NCBI GenBank assembly: GCA_016125075.1
Contig: WGMO01000010.1
Coordinates: 124,001-188,000, forward strand
Length of the DNA: 64,000 bases
Source of the DNA: Terrimonas sp.
GTDB taxonomy: Bacteria; Bacteroidota; Bacteroidia; Chitinophagales; Chitinophagaceae
Reading direction: 5' to 3'
The position numbers and the translations under genes were made by a program. The notes under the pieces were generated by a model that saw only the letters and a list, made by a program, of their open reading frames with translations, was not told where the DNA came from and searched no databases. Numbering within the stretch: the first letter of the stretch is position 1; each line of letters begins with the position of its first letter. Positions 53,772 through 62,580 of this stretch are shown here, one piece after another.

Positions 53772-54950
53772 TTAAAACTGGTATTTGAAATTCATAAAAT
53801 CAGCCACCGGTAATACGTTTCCATTAAAATCGAAAAAGGCATTATTTTCCCATGAAGATCCCGTACCCCAGCCATCATTCATGGAAGATGAAATCCAGGC
53901 GGGTTCCCAGTATTGCACCCCGATACCCCCAGCCTTGATCACAGCCTGTGCCAGGTCTTTCATATACCGGTATTGCCCGTCTTTTGAAAGATCATACCCG
54001 GTGATAATATCCGATGCAGAAAAAATATTAGCATAGCTGTCAGCGCTGTTAGCCGTCCAGGGATAGGCTGTCTCCACAATCATGACTGGCTTTCCATAAC
54101 GGGTTGTCAACACCTTTATGCTATCGGTCACCCCTTGCATGGTCTTTACAACAGACCATTTGGAGTAGTGTGAGAGACCCAGGATGTCAAAATCGGTAAC
54201 TCCCTTTGCCACCAGGTTTTGTATCCATCCATTGGCAGTTTGAAACTGTGCCTCATGCAGAATGATCTTCGGTTTGATGGAAGAGGATTGCGAAAAATCC
54301 CTAACCGCCTTGATACCACTCTTCAGTAATTCCGTAAAATTATCCCAGTTATTGCCCACCACTTTTCCTACCGGCCAGCAGATGCCGTTATTGGACTCAT
54401 TACCCACCTGGATCATTTCGGGTACTAGGTTCTTACTCTTGAGATCGTTCAATACGGATATGGTATAATTATAGAGTGAGTCTTTTAAGTCAGTTAACGA
54501 TAAGCCAGCCCAGGCGGCGGGTGTATCCTGGTGCGAAGGATCGGCCCATGTATCAGAATAATGAAGATCAAGGTTAACAGCCATACCGAGTTGTTTTGCA
54601 CGGCTGATGGTCTTTTCAATATCATTCAGGTCATTATAATATTTGCCTCCATTTAAAGCGGCGACCCACGAAGGATGGTGCCATAACCTTACCCGCACTG
54701 TATTGGCGCCATGCTCCTGCAAGATCTGGAAAGGGTCTTTCAGTAAATTGTTTTCCCTGTATTGACCGCCATGATCTTCAATATTATTTACATAGGAAAG
54801 GTCTACACCCATGCTGAACTGATTCCAGGCATAGAGCTGTTTTTCGACAGGCGGAGTGTTCTTGCCCGGCTTACAGGAAATGAAAGATGATAAAACAAAA
54901 AAGAAAACCATCATCTGCACATATAATTTATTTTTTTCTTTTAGCTTCAT
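53772..54950 (-). CDS. GH53 arabinogalactan endo-beta-1,4-galactanase, lipoprotein
   Basis: 392 residues from the ATG at 54948-54950. The frame is open to 55046, but the part before 54956 reads the topA coding region out of frame; a second candidate ATG at 54956 is two codons further. A signal sequence ends in V-L-S-S-F-I-S-C26, a probable lipidation site. The catalytic acids are E185 in Q-V-G-N-E-S-N-N-G and E293 in I-V-E-T-A-Y-P-W, with G-A-N-T-V-R-V-R-L-W and H-Y-S-D-T-W-A-D-P typical of GH53. It cuts beta-1,4-galactan side chains of pectin. No SusC/D-type uptake genes are nearby. It overlaps the end of topA by 23 bases on the same strand. Confidence 0.93.
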   Translation of the reverse strand: MKLKEKNKLYVQMMVFFFVLSSFISCKPGKNTPPVEKQLYAWNQFSMGVDLSYVNNIEDHGGQYRENNLLKDPFQILQEHGANTVRVRLWHHPSWVAALNGGKYYNDLNDIEKTISRAKQLGMAVNLDLHYSDTWADPSHQDTPAAWAGLSLTDLKDSLYNYTISVLNDLKSKNLVPEMIQVGNESNNGICWPVGKVVGNNWDNFTELLKSGIKAVRDFSQSSSIKPKIILHEAQFQTANGWIQNLVAKGVTDFDILGLSHYSKWSVVKTMQGVTDSIKVLTTRYGKPVMIVETAYPWTANSADSYANIFSASDIITGYDLSKDGQYRYMKDLAQAVIKAGGIGVQYWEPAWISSSMNDGWGTGSSWENNAFFDFNGNVLPVADFMNFKYQF

Positions 54951-57534
54951 TTGCATTTTTTGCCGTTTTCTTTTTTGCTGCCTTCTTTGCGGGCGATTTT
55001 TTCCTGGTGGCCGTTTTTTTCGCTGCACCTTTCCTGACAAAAGCATTGGGCTCCACTGCTTCGATCATCTTCTTCACTTCTTCCAGGGAAACGGCGGCCA
55101 GATCTTCTGCTGAGAATCTTGTATCATCCTGTTTCTTCTGAAGCTTGATGATTTTTTTACCAAATTTGATGACCGGTCCCCATCTTGCATTTTCAATGCT
55201 TATTTTTTCTTCCGGCCAGCGCTGTATGAAACGATTGGCTTCCTTTTCAATTTTTGCCGCTACGAGTTCATCAATATCAGCCTGTGACAGGTTATCAAAA
55301 TCATACCGGCGGGGGACATTGATAAACATTTCATCCCATTTGATATAGGGGCCGAATCTTCCTTTTCCTTTTGTTACCGGTTTCTCCTGGTAAAAGGCCA
55401 CCGGGGCATCGGCCAGTTGCTTTTCCCGGATCAGTTCGGTTGCCCGATCCAAAGAAACTTCCAGGGGATCCTCACCCCTGGGGATTGAAATAAATTGTTC
55501 ACCGAATTTTACATAGGGCCCGAAACGGCCGACATTCACTGCTACATCCTGACCCTCATATACGCCAAGTGTTCGGGGCAACTGAAAAAGATCAAGCGCA
55601 TCTTCCAGGGAAATCGTTTCGATACTCTGGTCTTTCCTTAATGCTGCGAAACGGGGTTTTTCTTCTTCGTCAGCTTCCCCGATCTGCACCATGGGCCCAT
55701 ACCTTCCCATTCTGGCTACGATCCTTTTGCCACTTTCCTGATCAACACCCAGTTCCCTTTCCCCTTTGGCCCGTTCGGCGGTTTCTATAGTTTTATCTAC
55801 ATCTTTTTTAAAGGGGTTGTAAAAATCATCGATCATCTTGTTCCACTTCATCTTTCCCTCTGCCACCTCATCAAATTCACCTTCGATCCTTGCAGTGAAA
55901 CTGTAATCCATGATATCATCAAAATACTGTTTCAGGAAATCTGTGACCACCAGACCGAGGTCGGTTGGGAATAGTTTTGATTTTTCGGCCCCGGTATTTT
56001 CCTGTTCTGTGGTTGCCTTGATCTTGTCGCCTGCCAGTACCAACACCCTGAAATCCCTTTTTATACCTTCTTTATCTCTTTTCTCAACATAACCTCTTTT
56101 TAATATGGTAGAGATAGTAGGTGCATAAGTAGAAGGCCGGCCAATACCCAGTTCCTCCAGTTTCTTGACAAGGGATGCTTCTGTATAGCGGGGGAGCGGG
56201 CGGCTGAACCTTTCAGTTGCTTTCATTTCTTTTAATGGCAGGGATTGTCCAACCGTTAAAGGGGGCAACATTCCTTCCTGTTCCTCTTCAGTAAGATCAT
56301 CATCATCCCGGTCTTCCCGGTATACCTTTAAAAATCCATCAAACTTCAACACTTCACCACTGGCAGTCAGTTCATCCTTATTAGTTGAGATATTTATTTT
56401 CGCAATGGTTTTTTCAAGTTCTGCATCTGCCATCTGGCTGGCCATGGTCCTTTTCCAGATCAGTTCATATAAACGTTGCAGGTCTGGATCACCCACCTGT
56501 GTATTATTCATATAAGTCGGGCGAATGGCTTCGTGGGCTTCCTGCGCGCTTTCATTTTTATTCTTGTACTTCCGGAACTGGTGGTATCTTTCACCATACA
56601 TGCTCTTTACCGTATTCGTAATATCCCCTAAGGCAGTATCACTAAGGTTCACACTGTCGGTACGCATATAGGTGATATGACCATTTTCATATAACTTCTG
56701 AGCGAGCAACATGGTCCGGGATACACCGTAACCCAGTTTCCGGCTGGCTTCCTGCTGAAGGGTGGAAGTAGTGAAAGGGGCAGCAGGGGTTCGTTTACCC
56801 GGTTTTACCTGGATATCATTCACTGTATATGTCGCACCCAAACAGGATTTCAAAAAAGCGGCGGCATCTTCTGCATTGTCCTGTTTTTTTCCTTCTGCTT
56901 TAAATGTGACTGTTTTATCAGAAAGGTCTTTGGCAGTAAAGAGTGCTTCAATCTTAAAAGTGCTGACCGGCAGGAAGGCATTGATCTCTCTTTCCCTTTC
57001 CGCAATAAGACGGACTGCCACGCTTTGAACACGTCCTGCACTTAGATTGTTGCGCATACTGATCTTTCTCCATAAAACCGGGCTCAGTTCAAAACCAACA
57101 ATCCTGTCGAGTATGCGGCGGGCCTGCTGGGCATTGACCAAATTCATATCCAGTTTCCGGGGATTATTGACTGCGGACTGTATGGCAGGCTTGGTTATTT
57201 CATGAAAAACAATACGTTTTGTTGTTTTGGGATCGAGACCCAGGACTTCACATAAATGCCAGCTGATCGCTTCACCTTCACGGTCTTCATCCGTTGCCAG
57301 CCAGACTTCACCAGATTTTTTAGCCAAAGCTTTTAAGTCCCTGACAACCTTTTCTTTATCTGCAGGAATAATATAACGCGGTTGGTAATTTTTCTCGATA
57401 TCAATCCCCATTTCTGCTTTTTCCAGGTCACGGATATGACCATAGCAGCTCCTAACTTCAAAGTCCTTTCCGAGGATCTTTTCAATGGTTTTTGCTTTCG
57501 CAGGGGACTCAACAATTAACAGGTTTTTCGCCAT
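54928..57534 (-). CDS. topA: DNA topoisomerase I
   Basis: Relaxes negative supercoils by passing a strand through a transient break. 868 residues: Toprim fold at 1-130 (E9; D82-x-D84-x-E86 in the T-D-E-D-R-E-G-E block), then the core with active-site Y289 in G-H-I-T-Y-M-R-T-D-S. In place of zinc fingers the C-terminal part (about 590-840) has F-G-P-Y-V/I-K-F/W repeats (G-R-Y-G-P-M-V-Q, G-R-F-G-P-Y-V-K, G-R-F-G-P-Y-I-K, R-W-G-P-V-I-K), and then a Lys/Ala-rich tail. No Cys4 motifs are seen. The 3' end overlaps the GH53 gene. Confidence 0.97.
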   Translation of the reverse strand: MAKNLLIVESPAKAKTIEKILGKDFEVRSCYGHIRDLEKAEMGIDIEKNYQPRYIIPADKEKVVRDLKALAKKSGEVWLATDEDREGEAISWHLCEVLGLDPKTTKRIVFHEITKPAIQSAVNNPRKLDMNLVNAQQARRILDRIVGFELSPVLWRKISMRNNLSAGRVQSVAVRLIAEREREINAFLPVSTFKIEALFTAKDLSDKTVTFKAEGKKQDNAEDAAAFLKSCLGATYTVNDIQVKPGKRTPAAPFTTSTLQQEASRKLGYGVSRTMLLAQKLYENGHITYMRTDSVNLSDTALGDITNTVKSMYGERYHQFRKYKNKNESAQEAHEAIRPTYMNNTQVGDPDLQRLYELIWKRTMASQMADAELEKTIAKINISTNKDELTASGEVLKFDGFLKVYREDRDDDDLTEEEQEGMLPPLTVGQSLPLKEMKATERFSRPLPRYTEASLVKKLEELGIGRPSTYAPTISTILKRGYVEKRDKEGIKRDFRVLVLAGDKIKATTEQENTGAEKSKLFPTDLGLVVTDFLKQYFDDIMDYSFTARIEGEFDEVAEGKMKWNKMIDDFYNPFKKDVDKTIETAERAKGERELGVDQESGKRIVARMGRYGPMVQIGEADEEEKPRFAALRKDQSIETISLEDALDLFQLPRTLGVYEGQDVAVNVGRFGPYVKFGEQFISIPRGEDPLEVSLDRATELIREKQLADAPVAFYQEKPVTKGKGRFGPYIKWDEMFINVPRRYDFDNLSQADIDELVAAKIEKEANRFIQRWPEEKISIENARWGPVIKFGKKIIKLQKKQDDTRFSAEDLAAVSLEEVKKMIEAVEPNAFVRKGAAKKTATRKKSPAKKAAKKKTAKNANEAKRKK

Positions 57535-57656
57535 TTGAGATGTATGGGTTTAGTCTTTCACAGGGTCATTTTCCTACCCTGATAAATGCAATAATAGCAT
57601 AGAAATTGCAGATTTTCATTGTACTTCATTTTAAACAATAAAATAATCAAGAAGTT

Positions 57657-58298
57657 TTACCCTTGCAAATTGCTGAAAATCAGCTCAGAAATTTTTTTTG
57701 CCCAACGCTGATATTCAGTGGCCGCCGGATGAAGCCCGTCTGCGGCTATTAACGATGGCTGATGCAATGCTTCCCTGCTGCCGGCTGTGATATCTATATA
57801 ATGACATTGGTATTGGAGGGCGAGGTTTCTGTTAACATCGTTGAAAGCATCAATTTCTAGCGAAATTTTCTGAAGATCTTTACCGGCAGCAAAGGGCGTC
57901 ACCCCCCAATCGGGTATGGATAAGATGACCAGGTGTCCGGGGTCCCCCCCCGTCAGCTGAACCGCCTGCTGTAACAATAACTCAAATTCAGTTTGATAGT
58001 TATGGACAGATCTTCCCCGGTATTGGTTATTGACCCCTATTAAAAGGGTGACAAAATCATAGGCCGGTAAAAAAGTATGTTCCTGCATCGCCCTTTGTAA
58101 TTCATCTGTCGTCCAGCCGGTCTTTGCTATCATTTCTGGAGCATTGGCAGCTATACCTTTTTGCCTCAGATGTTGTACCACCTGGTAGGGAAAGGAATCT
58201 GTCAACACAAGACTTTCCCCGATGGTGTAGGAATCGCCAAGGGCTAATAAATTGAATATCGTTTTTGAAAGTGTATACATAAACTGGAAAAATTTCAA
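57657..58298 (-). CDS. SGNH/GDSL-type hydrolase
   Basis: 213 residues. Catalytic S23 in A-L-G-D-S-Y-T-I-G-E (block I), an N in L-L-I-G-V-N-N-Q-Y-R-G (block III), and the D-x-x-H pair in A-A-D-G-L-H-P-A (block V). It probably hydrolyses an ester or acetyl group on a sugar or lipid. There is no signal peptide, so it may act in the cytoplasm; a second Met at residue 7 is an alternative start. It sits upstream of topA with a 122-base gap. Confidence 0.9.
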   Translation of the reverse strand: MKFFQFMYTLSKTIFNLLALGDSYTIGESLVLTDSFPYQVVQHLRQKGIAANAPEMIAKTGWTTDELQRAMQEHTFLPAYDFVTLLIGVNNQYRGRSVHNYQTEFELLLQQAVQLTGGDPGHLVILSIPDWGVTPFAAGKDLQKISLEIDAFNDVNRNLALQYQCHYIDITAGSREALHQPSLIAADGLHPAATEYQRWAKKISELIFSNLQG

Positions 58299-58390
58299 GG
58301 AATGAAGGTTTGATACTCTGACACCAGCAATGCAGCCGGGCTTATTAACCCTACCTTATAATATGGTGTTGTTCTGATCAAGCAGCCAGA

Positions 58391-59254
58391 TTAACCGGTC
58401 GGTATACCGGGGTCCAGAAAACTGATAATTTTGGATCTCACTTCAGCATCCCTGTATATCCTCCGGTGGCCAAGCCCTCTGGTTATTACAAACCTAATAT
58501 TTTCATGCTGATCTTCTTTTACTTTTAAAGCATCCGATAGGGGTGTAAGCAAATCATCCTCATCATGCACCCACAATACTTCTGCCCGGAGGGCCGGTAT
58601 GGCCCGCCGAATGGAATACCATGCTGCAGGCTGACCGCTTCTTTCCAAAATAATATGCATAAACCTTGTCCTTACAGGATCTCCAAGGCCCAGATACTCA
58701 AAAAACAAATCCATGGATGTGGTGCTTTCCGTAAGGGGCGCAATGAGAACAACCTTATTTGTCTCCTCCTGCTTCATTTCCTCAAGCGCCAGGCTAAGTG
58801 CAAGTCCACCGAACGAATGGGCGATAAACGCATCCACGGGCCCGAATTTTTCATGAATATGCTGAATAAACCTCTTGAAAATAAGCAGGTCGATCTTTGA
58901 TCCCGAACTTCGGCCATGGGCCGGGGCATCAAAGGCCAGGACTTCATAGTTAATTTTCACCAGTGGATCGATAAGATGTTCGTAGTTGACAACAGAAGAT
59001 TCAAATCCATGAATGATCAAAAGTTTCCGGGGTGCACCTTTGTTCCAACGGTATCCTGCCAGTTGATAAGTTTCAAATTGCGTGGAAAGAGTTTCGGCTT
59101 CGAGGAATTTTGCCGGTAAATTCTTTTTATGGCGGTACTGGGGGGTACAGAACAACTCAAATGCCTTTTCGGCAGCCTGTCGCTTTGATAGAATTGCGAG
59201 TAACCGGAATTTTATTTTTAAATAATTTATTGCCAGTCTTTGTGTTAATTTCAT
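58391..59254 (-). CDS. alpha/beta hydrolase
   Basis: 287 residues. Fold marks: the oxyanion strand L-L-I-I-H-G-F-E-S-S-V-V, then A-F-D-A-P-A-H-G-R-S-S-G, nucleophile elbow A-H-S-F-G-G, acid in D-E-D-D-L-L-T-P, and His in G-L-G-H-R-R-I-Y. Signals point to an esterase or lipase-like enzyme with unknown substrate. No signal peptide; a short N-terminal hydrophobic-basic stretch may be a loose membrane anchor. Diverges from the DUF2520 gene. Confidence 0.9.
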   Translation of the reverse strand: MKLTQRLAINYLKIKFRLLAILSKRQAAEKAFELFCTPQYRHKKNLPAKFLEAETLSTQFETYQLAGYRWNKGAPRKLLIIHGFESSVVNYEHLIDPLVKINYEVLAFDAPAHGRSSGSKIDLLIFKRFIQHIHEKFGPVDAFIAHSFGGLALSLALEEMKQEETNKVVLIAPLTESTTSMDLFFEYLGLGDPVRTRFMHIILERSGQPAAWYSIRRAIPALRAEVLWVHDEDDLLTPLSDALKVKEDQHENIRFVITRGLGHRRIYRDAEVRSKIISFLDPGIPTG

Positions 59255-59308
59255 AGGAACAAATCTATTTTAATTAATGCTAATTTCATTTTCAAAGCGG
59301 GTCATCAT

Positions 59309-60070
59309 ATGAAGATCGTAATGATTGGAGCCGGGAATGTTGCAGCAGTGCTGGGAAGAAAATTCAAGGCAGCAGGACATACCCTATTGCAGGTTATTAG
59401 CCGGAATTCAAATGCAGCCAGTGCACTGGCCTATGAATGGGATACCGAATCGACAAATTATATCAGCCTTATCAACAGGCATGCTGACATTTATATCATT
59501 GCCGTATCCGATGAAGCCATCGGGGAGGTCATAAAAGACCTCTACCTTCCGGGAAAGGTAGTTGCCCATACGGCAGCCGCGGTAAAAATGGAGATACTGC
59601 GCCCGGTAACCGAAGATTATGGCGTGTTTTACCCTTTACAAAGCCTGCGGAAAGAGATGAAAACAATTCCCGAGATTCCCGTATTCATTGATGCCGGGAC
59701 ACAAAGGGCAAGGCAAATGCTGGAAAAACTGGCTGGTTCAGTATCCTCAGAGCCCGTTAGCTTTCATTCGGGAGATGAGCGGTTAAAATTTCATATCGCC
59801 GCGGTTGTAGTCAGTAATTTCACCAATTACCTGTATGCCCTGGCGGAAGATTATTGCAAAAAAGAAAAAATTGATTTCCGGCTGCTTTTACCCCTGATAA
59901 AAGAATCTGCCACCCGATTACAGGAGGCTTCCCCTTCATCCGTGCAAACAGGTCCTGCTGCCAGGAATGACCAGACTACCCTCCAAAAACATCTATTGGC
60001 ACTGGAAGCTTACCCCGAGCTCCAAAAAGTATATGCTTTTCTATCAGACAGCATAAGGGAAAAACATTGA
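59309..60070 (+). CDS. Rossmann-fold DUF2520 protein (F420/NADP-oxidoreductase-like)
   Basis: 253 residues. The Rossmann motif I-G-A-G-N-V-A-A-V-L-G is at about 6-16; A-V-S-D-E-A-I follows, and the C-terminal DUF2520 helical part has F-H-I-A-A-V-V-V-S-N-F-T-N-Y-L-Y-A-L. This layout resembles ketopantoate reductase and 6-phosphogluconate-type dehydrogenases, but the family is uncharacterised. It probably uses NADPH. It heads a cluster that includes ferredoxin, IscX, UbiA and Maf. Confidence 0.9.
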   Translation: MKIVMIGAGNVAAVLGRKFKAAGHTLLQVISRNSNAASALAYEWDTESTNYISLINRHADIYIIAVSDEAIGEVIKDLYLPGKVVAHTAAAVKMEILRPVTEDYGVFYPLQSLRKEMKTIPEIPVFIDAGTQRARQMLEKLAGSVSSEPVSFHSGDERLKFHIAAVVVSNFTNYLYALAEDYCKKEKIDFRLLLPLIKESATRLQEASPSSVQTGPAARNDQTTLQKHLLALEAYPELQKVYAFLSDSIREKH

Positions 60071-60120
60071 AGTTTGGTGATCTTTTCCCAAACAAGTAAG
60101 TCATTTCCTTGTTTTTACAA

Positions 60121-60128
60121 TAAATTTG
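60121..60128 (+). promoter_or_regulatory. candidate -7 box for the ferredoxin gene
   Basis: TAAATTTG fits TAnnTTTG and ends 22 bases before the ATG at 60151. A TTG at 60109-60111 is too near to be its -33 element. Confidence 0.45.
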
Positions 60129-60150
60129 CCACCCGAAAAGCAACGAAGAG

Positions 60151-60486
60151 ATGTATACTATCAAATTCAAGTTTGAGCAGAAAGGATTAGCGCCCGTTAC
60201 CCTCACCGATATTGAAGCCGGACAGAGCCTGCTGGAAATAGCCCTGAACAATGATATTGAACTTCACCATAATTGCGGGGGCGTCTGTGCCTGCAGCACC
60301 TGTCACCTTTACCTTGAAAAAGGGGATGATCTTGTCGAAGAGATCAGTGATAAAGAAGAGGACTATATTGACAGGGCCGTCAATCCCCGGTTAAATTCCA
60401 GGCTAGGCTGCCAGTGTGTATTGCATGATGGCGGTGGGGTTATCGAGGTCACCCTTCCCGACCAGACACAGTTTTTAGGTGAATAA
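60151..60486 (+). CDS. fdx: 2Fe-2S ferredoxin (adrenodoxin/Isc type)
   Basis: 111 residues. Cluster ligands C42, C48, C51 (N-C-G-G-V-C-A-C-S-T-C) and C87 (S-R-L-G-C-Q), giving the C-x5-C-x2-C...C pattern of Isc-type ferredoxins. Two extra Cys (C46 and C89) lie beside the cluster. It is a one-electron carrier, in other organisms used in iron-sulfur assembly, and the IscX gene 86 bases downstream fits that. Confidence 0.93.
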   Translation: MYTIKFKFEQKGLAPVTLTDIEAGQSLLEIALNNDIELHHNCGGVCACSTCHLYLEKGDDLVEEISDKEEDYIDRAVNPRLNSRLGCQCVLHDGGGVIEVTLPDQTQFLGE

Positions 60487-60571
60487 ACCCAAACATGAAA
60501 GCAACCTTTGGACCAATTGAAAATATTATTTTAACCCCTGAAACGATCACCCATCATTACATTATCAAATT

Positions 60572-60811
60572 ATGAGCCACTACGAACCACCCATACACTG
60601 GAACGATTATGAAGATATCGCTTTAAAACTTTATGAAAAATTTGGTGATGAATTTTCTGAAAGCAGGATTTACAGGGTAAGATTTACAGACCTGCTGGAA
60701 TGGGTTCTGACCCTCCCCAATTTTGAAGGGAAAAGAGAAGACAGCAATGAAGGGCATCTTGAAATGATCCAGAGCGCCTGGGTTTATGAATGGCGTGATA
60801 ACCAGAAATAA
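60572..60811 (+). CDS. iscX: iron-sulfur assembly protein IscX
   Basis: 79 residues, acidic, matching the IscX family: I-H-W-N-D-Y-E-D-I-A-L-K-L-Y-E, P-N-F-E-G-K-R-E-D-S-N-E-G-H-L-E and Q-S-A-W-V-Y-E-W. IscX binds the cysteine desulfurase IscS and iron and slows or gates cluster assembly. Its usual neighbours iscS, iscU and hscA are not in the window; it pairs here only with a ferredoxin. Confidence 0.92.
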   Translation: MSHYEPPIHWNDYEDIALKLYEKFGDEFSESRIYRVRFTDLLEWVLTLPNFEGKREDSNEGHLEMIQSAWVYEWRDNQK

Positions 60812-60986
60812 ACAAAGATACCTATGCTGTATCCCGCCTCCTGCACCCTTTTTTCAGGTAGATGCCAGGTTACTTTCACGCTATCGTTCTGGCTAGGATA
60901 AACAGCAGAAGGATACAGATTATACGGGCTTTTCCATGAACATGATATTTATAATGATAGTTTTTTATCTTTCAGAAAATTAGTCC

Positions 60987-61922
60987 ATGAGATTAACAGC
61001 AGCATTTTTCAAATTAGTCCGCCTGCCAAATCTCTTATTCATTGCGATCACACAATTGCTGTTCCAGTTTTGCATTTACCACCCGATCTATCAGGGCAAT
61101 ATTCCGGATAAGGACGATGTCCATTTTTTCCTCATTGTACTGGCATCCCTGCTGATAGCTGCTGCCGGCTACATCATTAATGATTATTTCGACATCAATA
61201 TTGACGAAGTCAATAAACCTGAAAAGATGGTTGTGGACAAGATTATCAGCAGGCGATGGGCTATCGCCTGGCACTTGATGCTAAGCACGGCGGGCATTAT
61301 TCTGACCATAATTGCCCTTCCGGTACTGCGGTACCCACACCTGGTGCTGGCCAATATTTTTTGTGTCATACTGCTTTGGTTCTATTCGACAAATTATAAG
61401 AAAACCCTGGCTATGGGGAACATCGTCATTTCCCTGCTGACAGCCTGGACCATCCTGATCCTGTTCTTTTCGAAATTCCCCCTGGGTTTTGCCCATCATA
61501 ACGGCAGTTTAAATATTGACCCCAAATTTTTCAGGCTCACTTTTCTCTATGCCGGTTTTGCCTTTGTTATTTCTCTGATCAGGGAAGCGGTAAAAGACAT
61601 GGAGGATCTGCCCGGTGATGAGAAATATGGTTGCAAGACCATGCCCGTGGTATGGGGTATACATGCCACCAAAGTGTATATCGCGGTATGGCTGTCCGTA
61701 TTGGTGGCGAGCCTGGTCCTGTTGCAGGTGTATGTATTATCCTTCCACTGGTGGTGGGCGGTACTTTACAGCACATCTTTAATCATTGCTCCGCTTCTGT
61801 TTGCTTTGTTAAAACTATTTAAAATTCATACCGTAAGGGAATATCATAGGATGAGCAACCTTATCAAATTTGTTATGTTCTCCGGTACTGTATCGATGAT
61901 ATTTTTTTATTTCTATTTATGA
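60987..61922 (+). CDS. UbiA-family prenyltransferase
   Basis: 311 residues with about 8-9 membrane helices and the family's first aspartate motif N65-D66-x-x-D69-x-x-x-D73 in I-I-N-D-Y-F-D-I-N-I-D; the second (K-D-M-E-D-L-P-G-D) is also present. Resembles the geranylgeranylglycerol-phosphate geranylgeranyltransferase or menaquinone type members seen in Bacteroidota. The acceptor is not certain. Its end overlaps maf by 4 bases. Confidence 0.92.
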   Translation: MRLTAAFFKLVRLPNLLFIAITQLLFQFCIYHPIYQGNIPDKDDVHFFLIVLASLLIAAAGYIINDYFDINIDEVNKPEKMVVDKIISRRWAIAWHLMLSTAGIILTIIALPVLRYPHLVLANIFCVILLWFYSTNYKKTLAMGNIVISLLTAWTILILFFSKFPLGFAHHNGSLNIDPKFFRLTFLYAGFAFVISLIREAVKDMEDLPGDEKYGCKTMPVVWGIHATKVYIAVWLSVLVASLVLLQVYVLSFHWWWAVLYSTSLIIAPLLFALLKLFKIHTVREYHRMSNLIKFVMFSGTVSMIFFYFYL

Positions 61923-62485
61923 AAAATATAATTCTTGCCTCACAGTCTCCCAGAAGGAAGCAACTGCTGGAATGGGCTGAGATTCCTTTTACTATCCACG
62001 TCAGTGCAACCGATGAATCCTATCCTCCCGGTTTGGAACCAACAGAAATAGCCGTCTTTATAGCCCGGAAAAAAGCAAAAGCCATACCCGAACCCCTTGC
62101 AGCGCAATCGATCATCATTGCCGCCGATACCATCGTTGTACTGGGCGAAGCCATCATCGGGAAACCCGTACACCGCGAAGAAGCGATTAGCATGTTGTTG
62201 GCCCTGTCGGGAGAAAAACATAAGGTTATTACGGGTGTTGTGATCCGGAACGGGGACCAGGAAATTGCTTTTGCAGATAGTACAGAAGTGGAATTTCATG
62301 CATTAAGCGAGGAACAGATTGAATTTTATGTTGATAAATATAAGCCCTATGATAAGGCGGGTTCCTATGCCATTCAGGAGTGGATCGGCGTGGTGGGCAT
62401 CAAGCATATCAAGGGTGACTTCTACAATGTCATGGGGTTGCCGGTCAGCAGGGTAGTAAAAGCATTGAAAAATCTTGGGTATTAA
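61919..62485 (+). CDS. maf: Maf-family nucleotide pyrophosphatase
   Basis: 188 residues. Start L-A-S-Q-S-P-R-R-K-Q-L-L (the nucleotide-binding signature S-x-S-P-R-R), A-A-D-T-I-V-V and E-E-A-I-S-M-L, then Y-A-I-Q-E-W. Acts on dTTP/UTP and modified nucleotides and affects division timing. Cotranscribed with the UbiA gene through an ATGA overlap. Confidence 0.95.
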   Translation: MKNIILASQSPRRKQLLEWAEIPFTIHVSATDESYPPGLEPTEIAVFIARKKAKAIPEPLAAQSIIIAADTIVVLGEAIIGKPVHREEAISMLLALSGEKHKVITGVVIRNGDQEIAFADSTEVEFHALSEEQIEFYVDKYKPYDKAGSYAIQEWIGVVGIKHIKGDFYNVMGLPVSRVVKALKNLGY

Positions 62486-62580
62486 AATACGTCTCCGTTT
62501 AAGAAAATTCTCAAAGGATATAAAGTTTTTTCTCCTGGATTAATAATATCTTGGATTGACAACCATTAACCTTATTGACC

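Noticed and set aside
54887-55141. Phe/Ala-rich plus-strand frame in the 3' end of topA
   Set aside because: The Phe/Ala runs are the reverse complement of the Lys/Ala-rich topoisomerase tail, not a membrane peptide.
60812-60986. Minus-strand stretch with a protein-like, Tyr-rich translation (about 45 residues) between iscX and the UbiA gene
   Set aside because: No ATG, GTG or TTG start was found before the upstream stop and it runs into the antisense of iscX. It may be a gene remnant but cannot be called.
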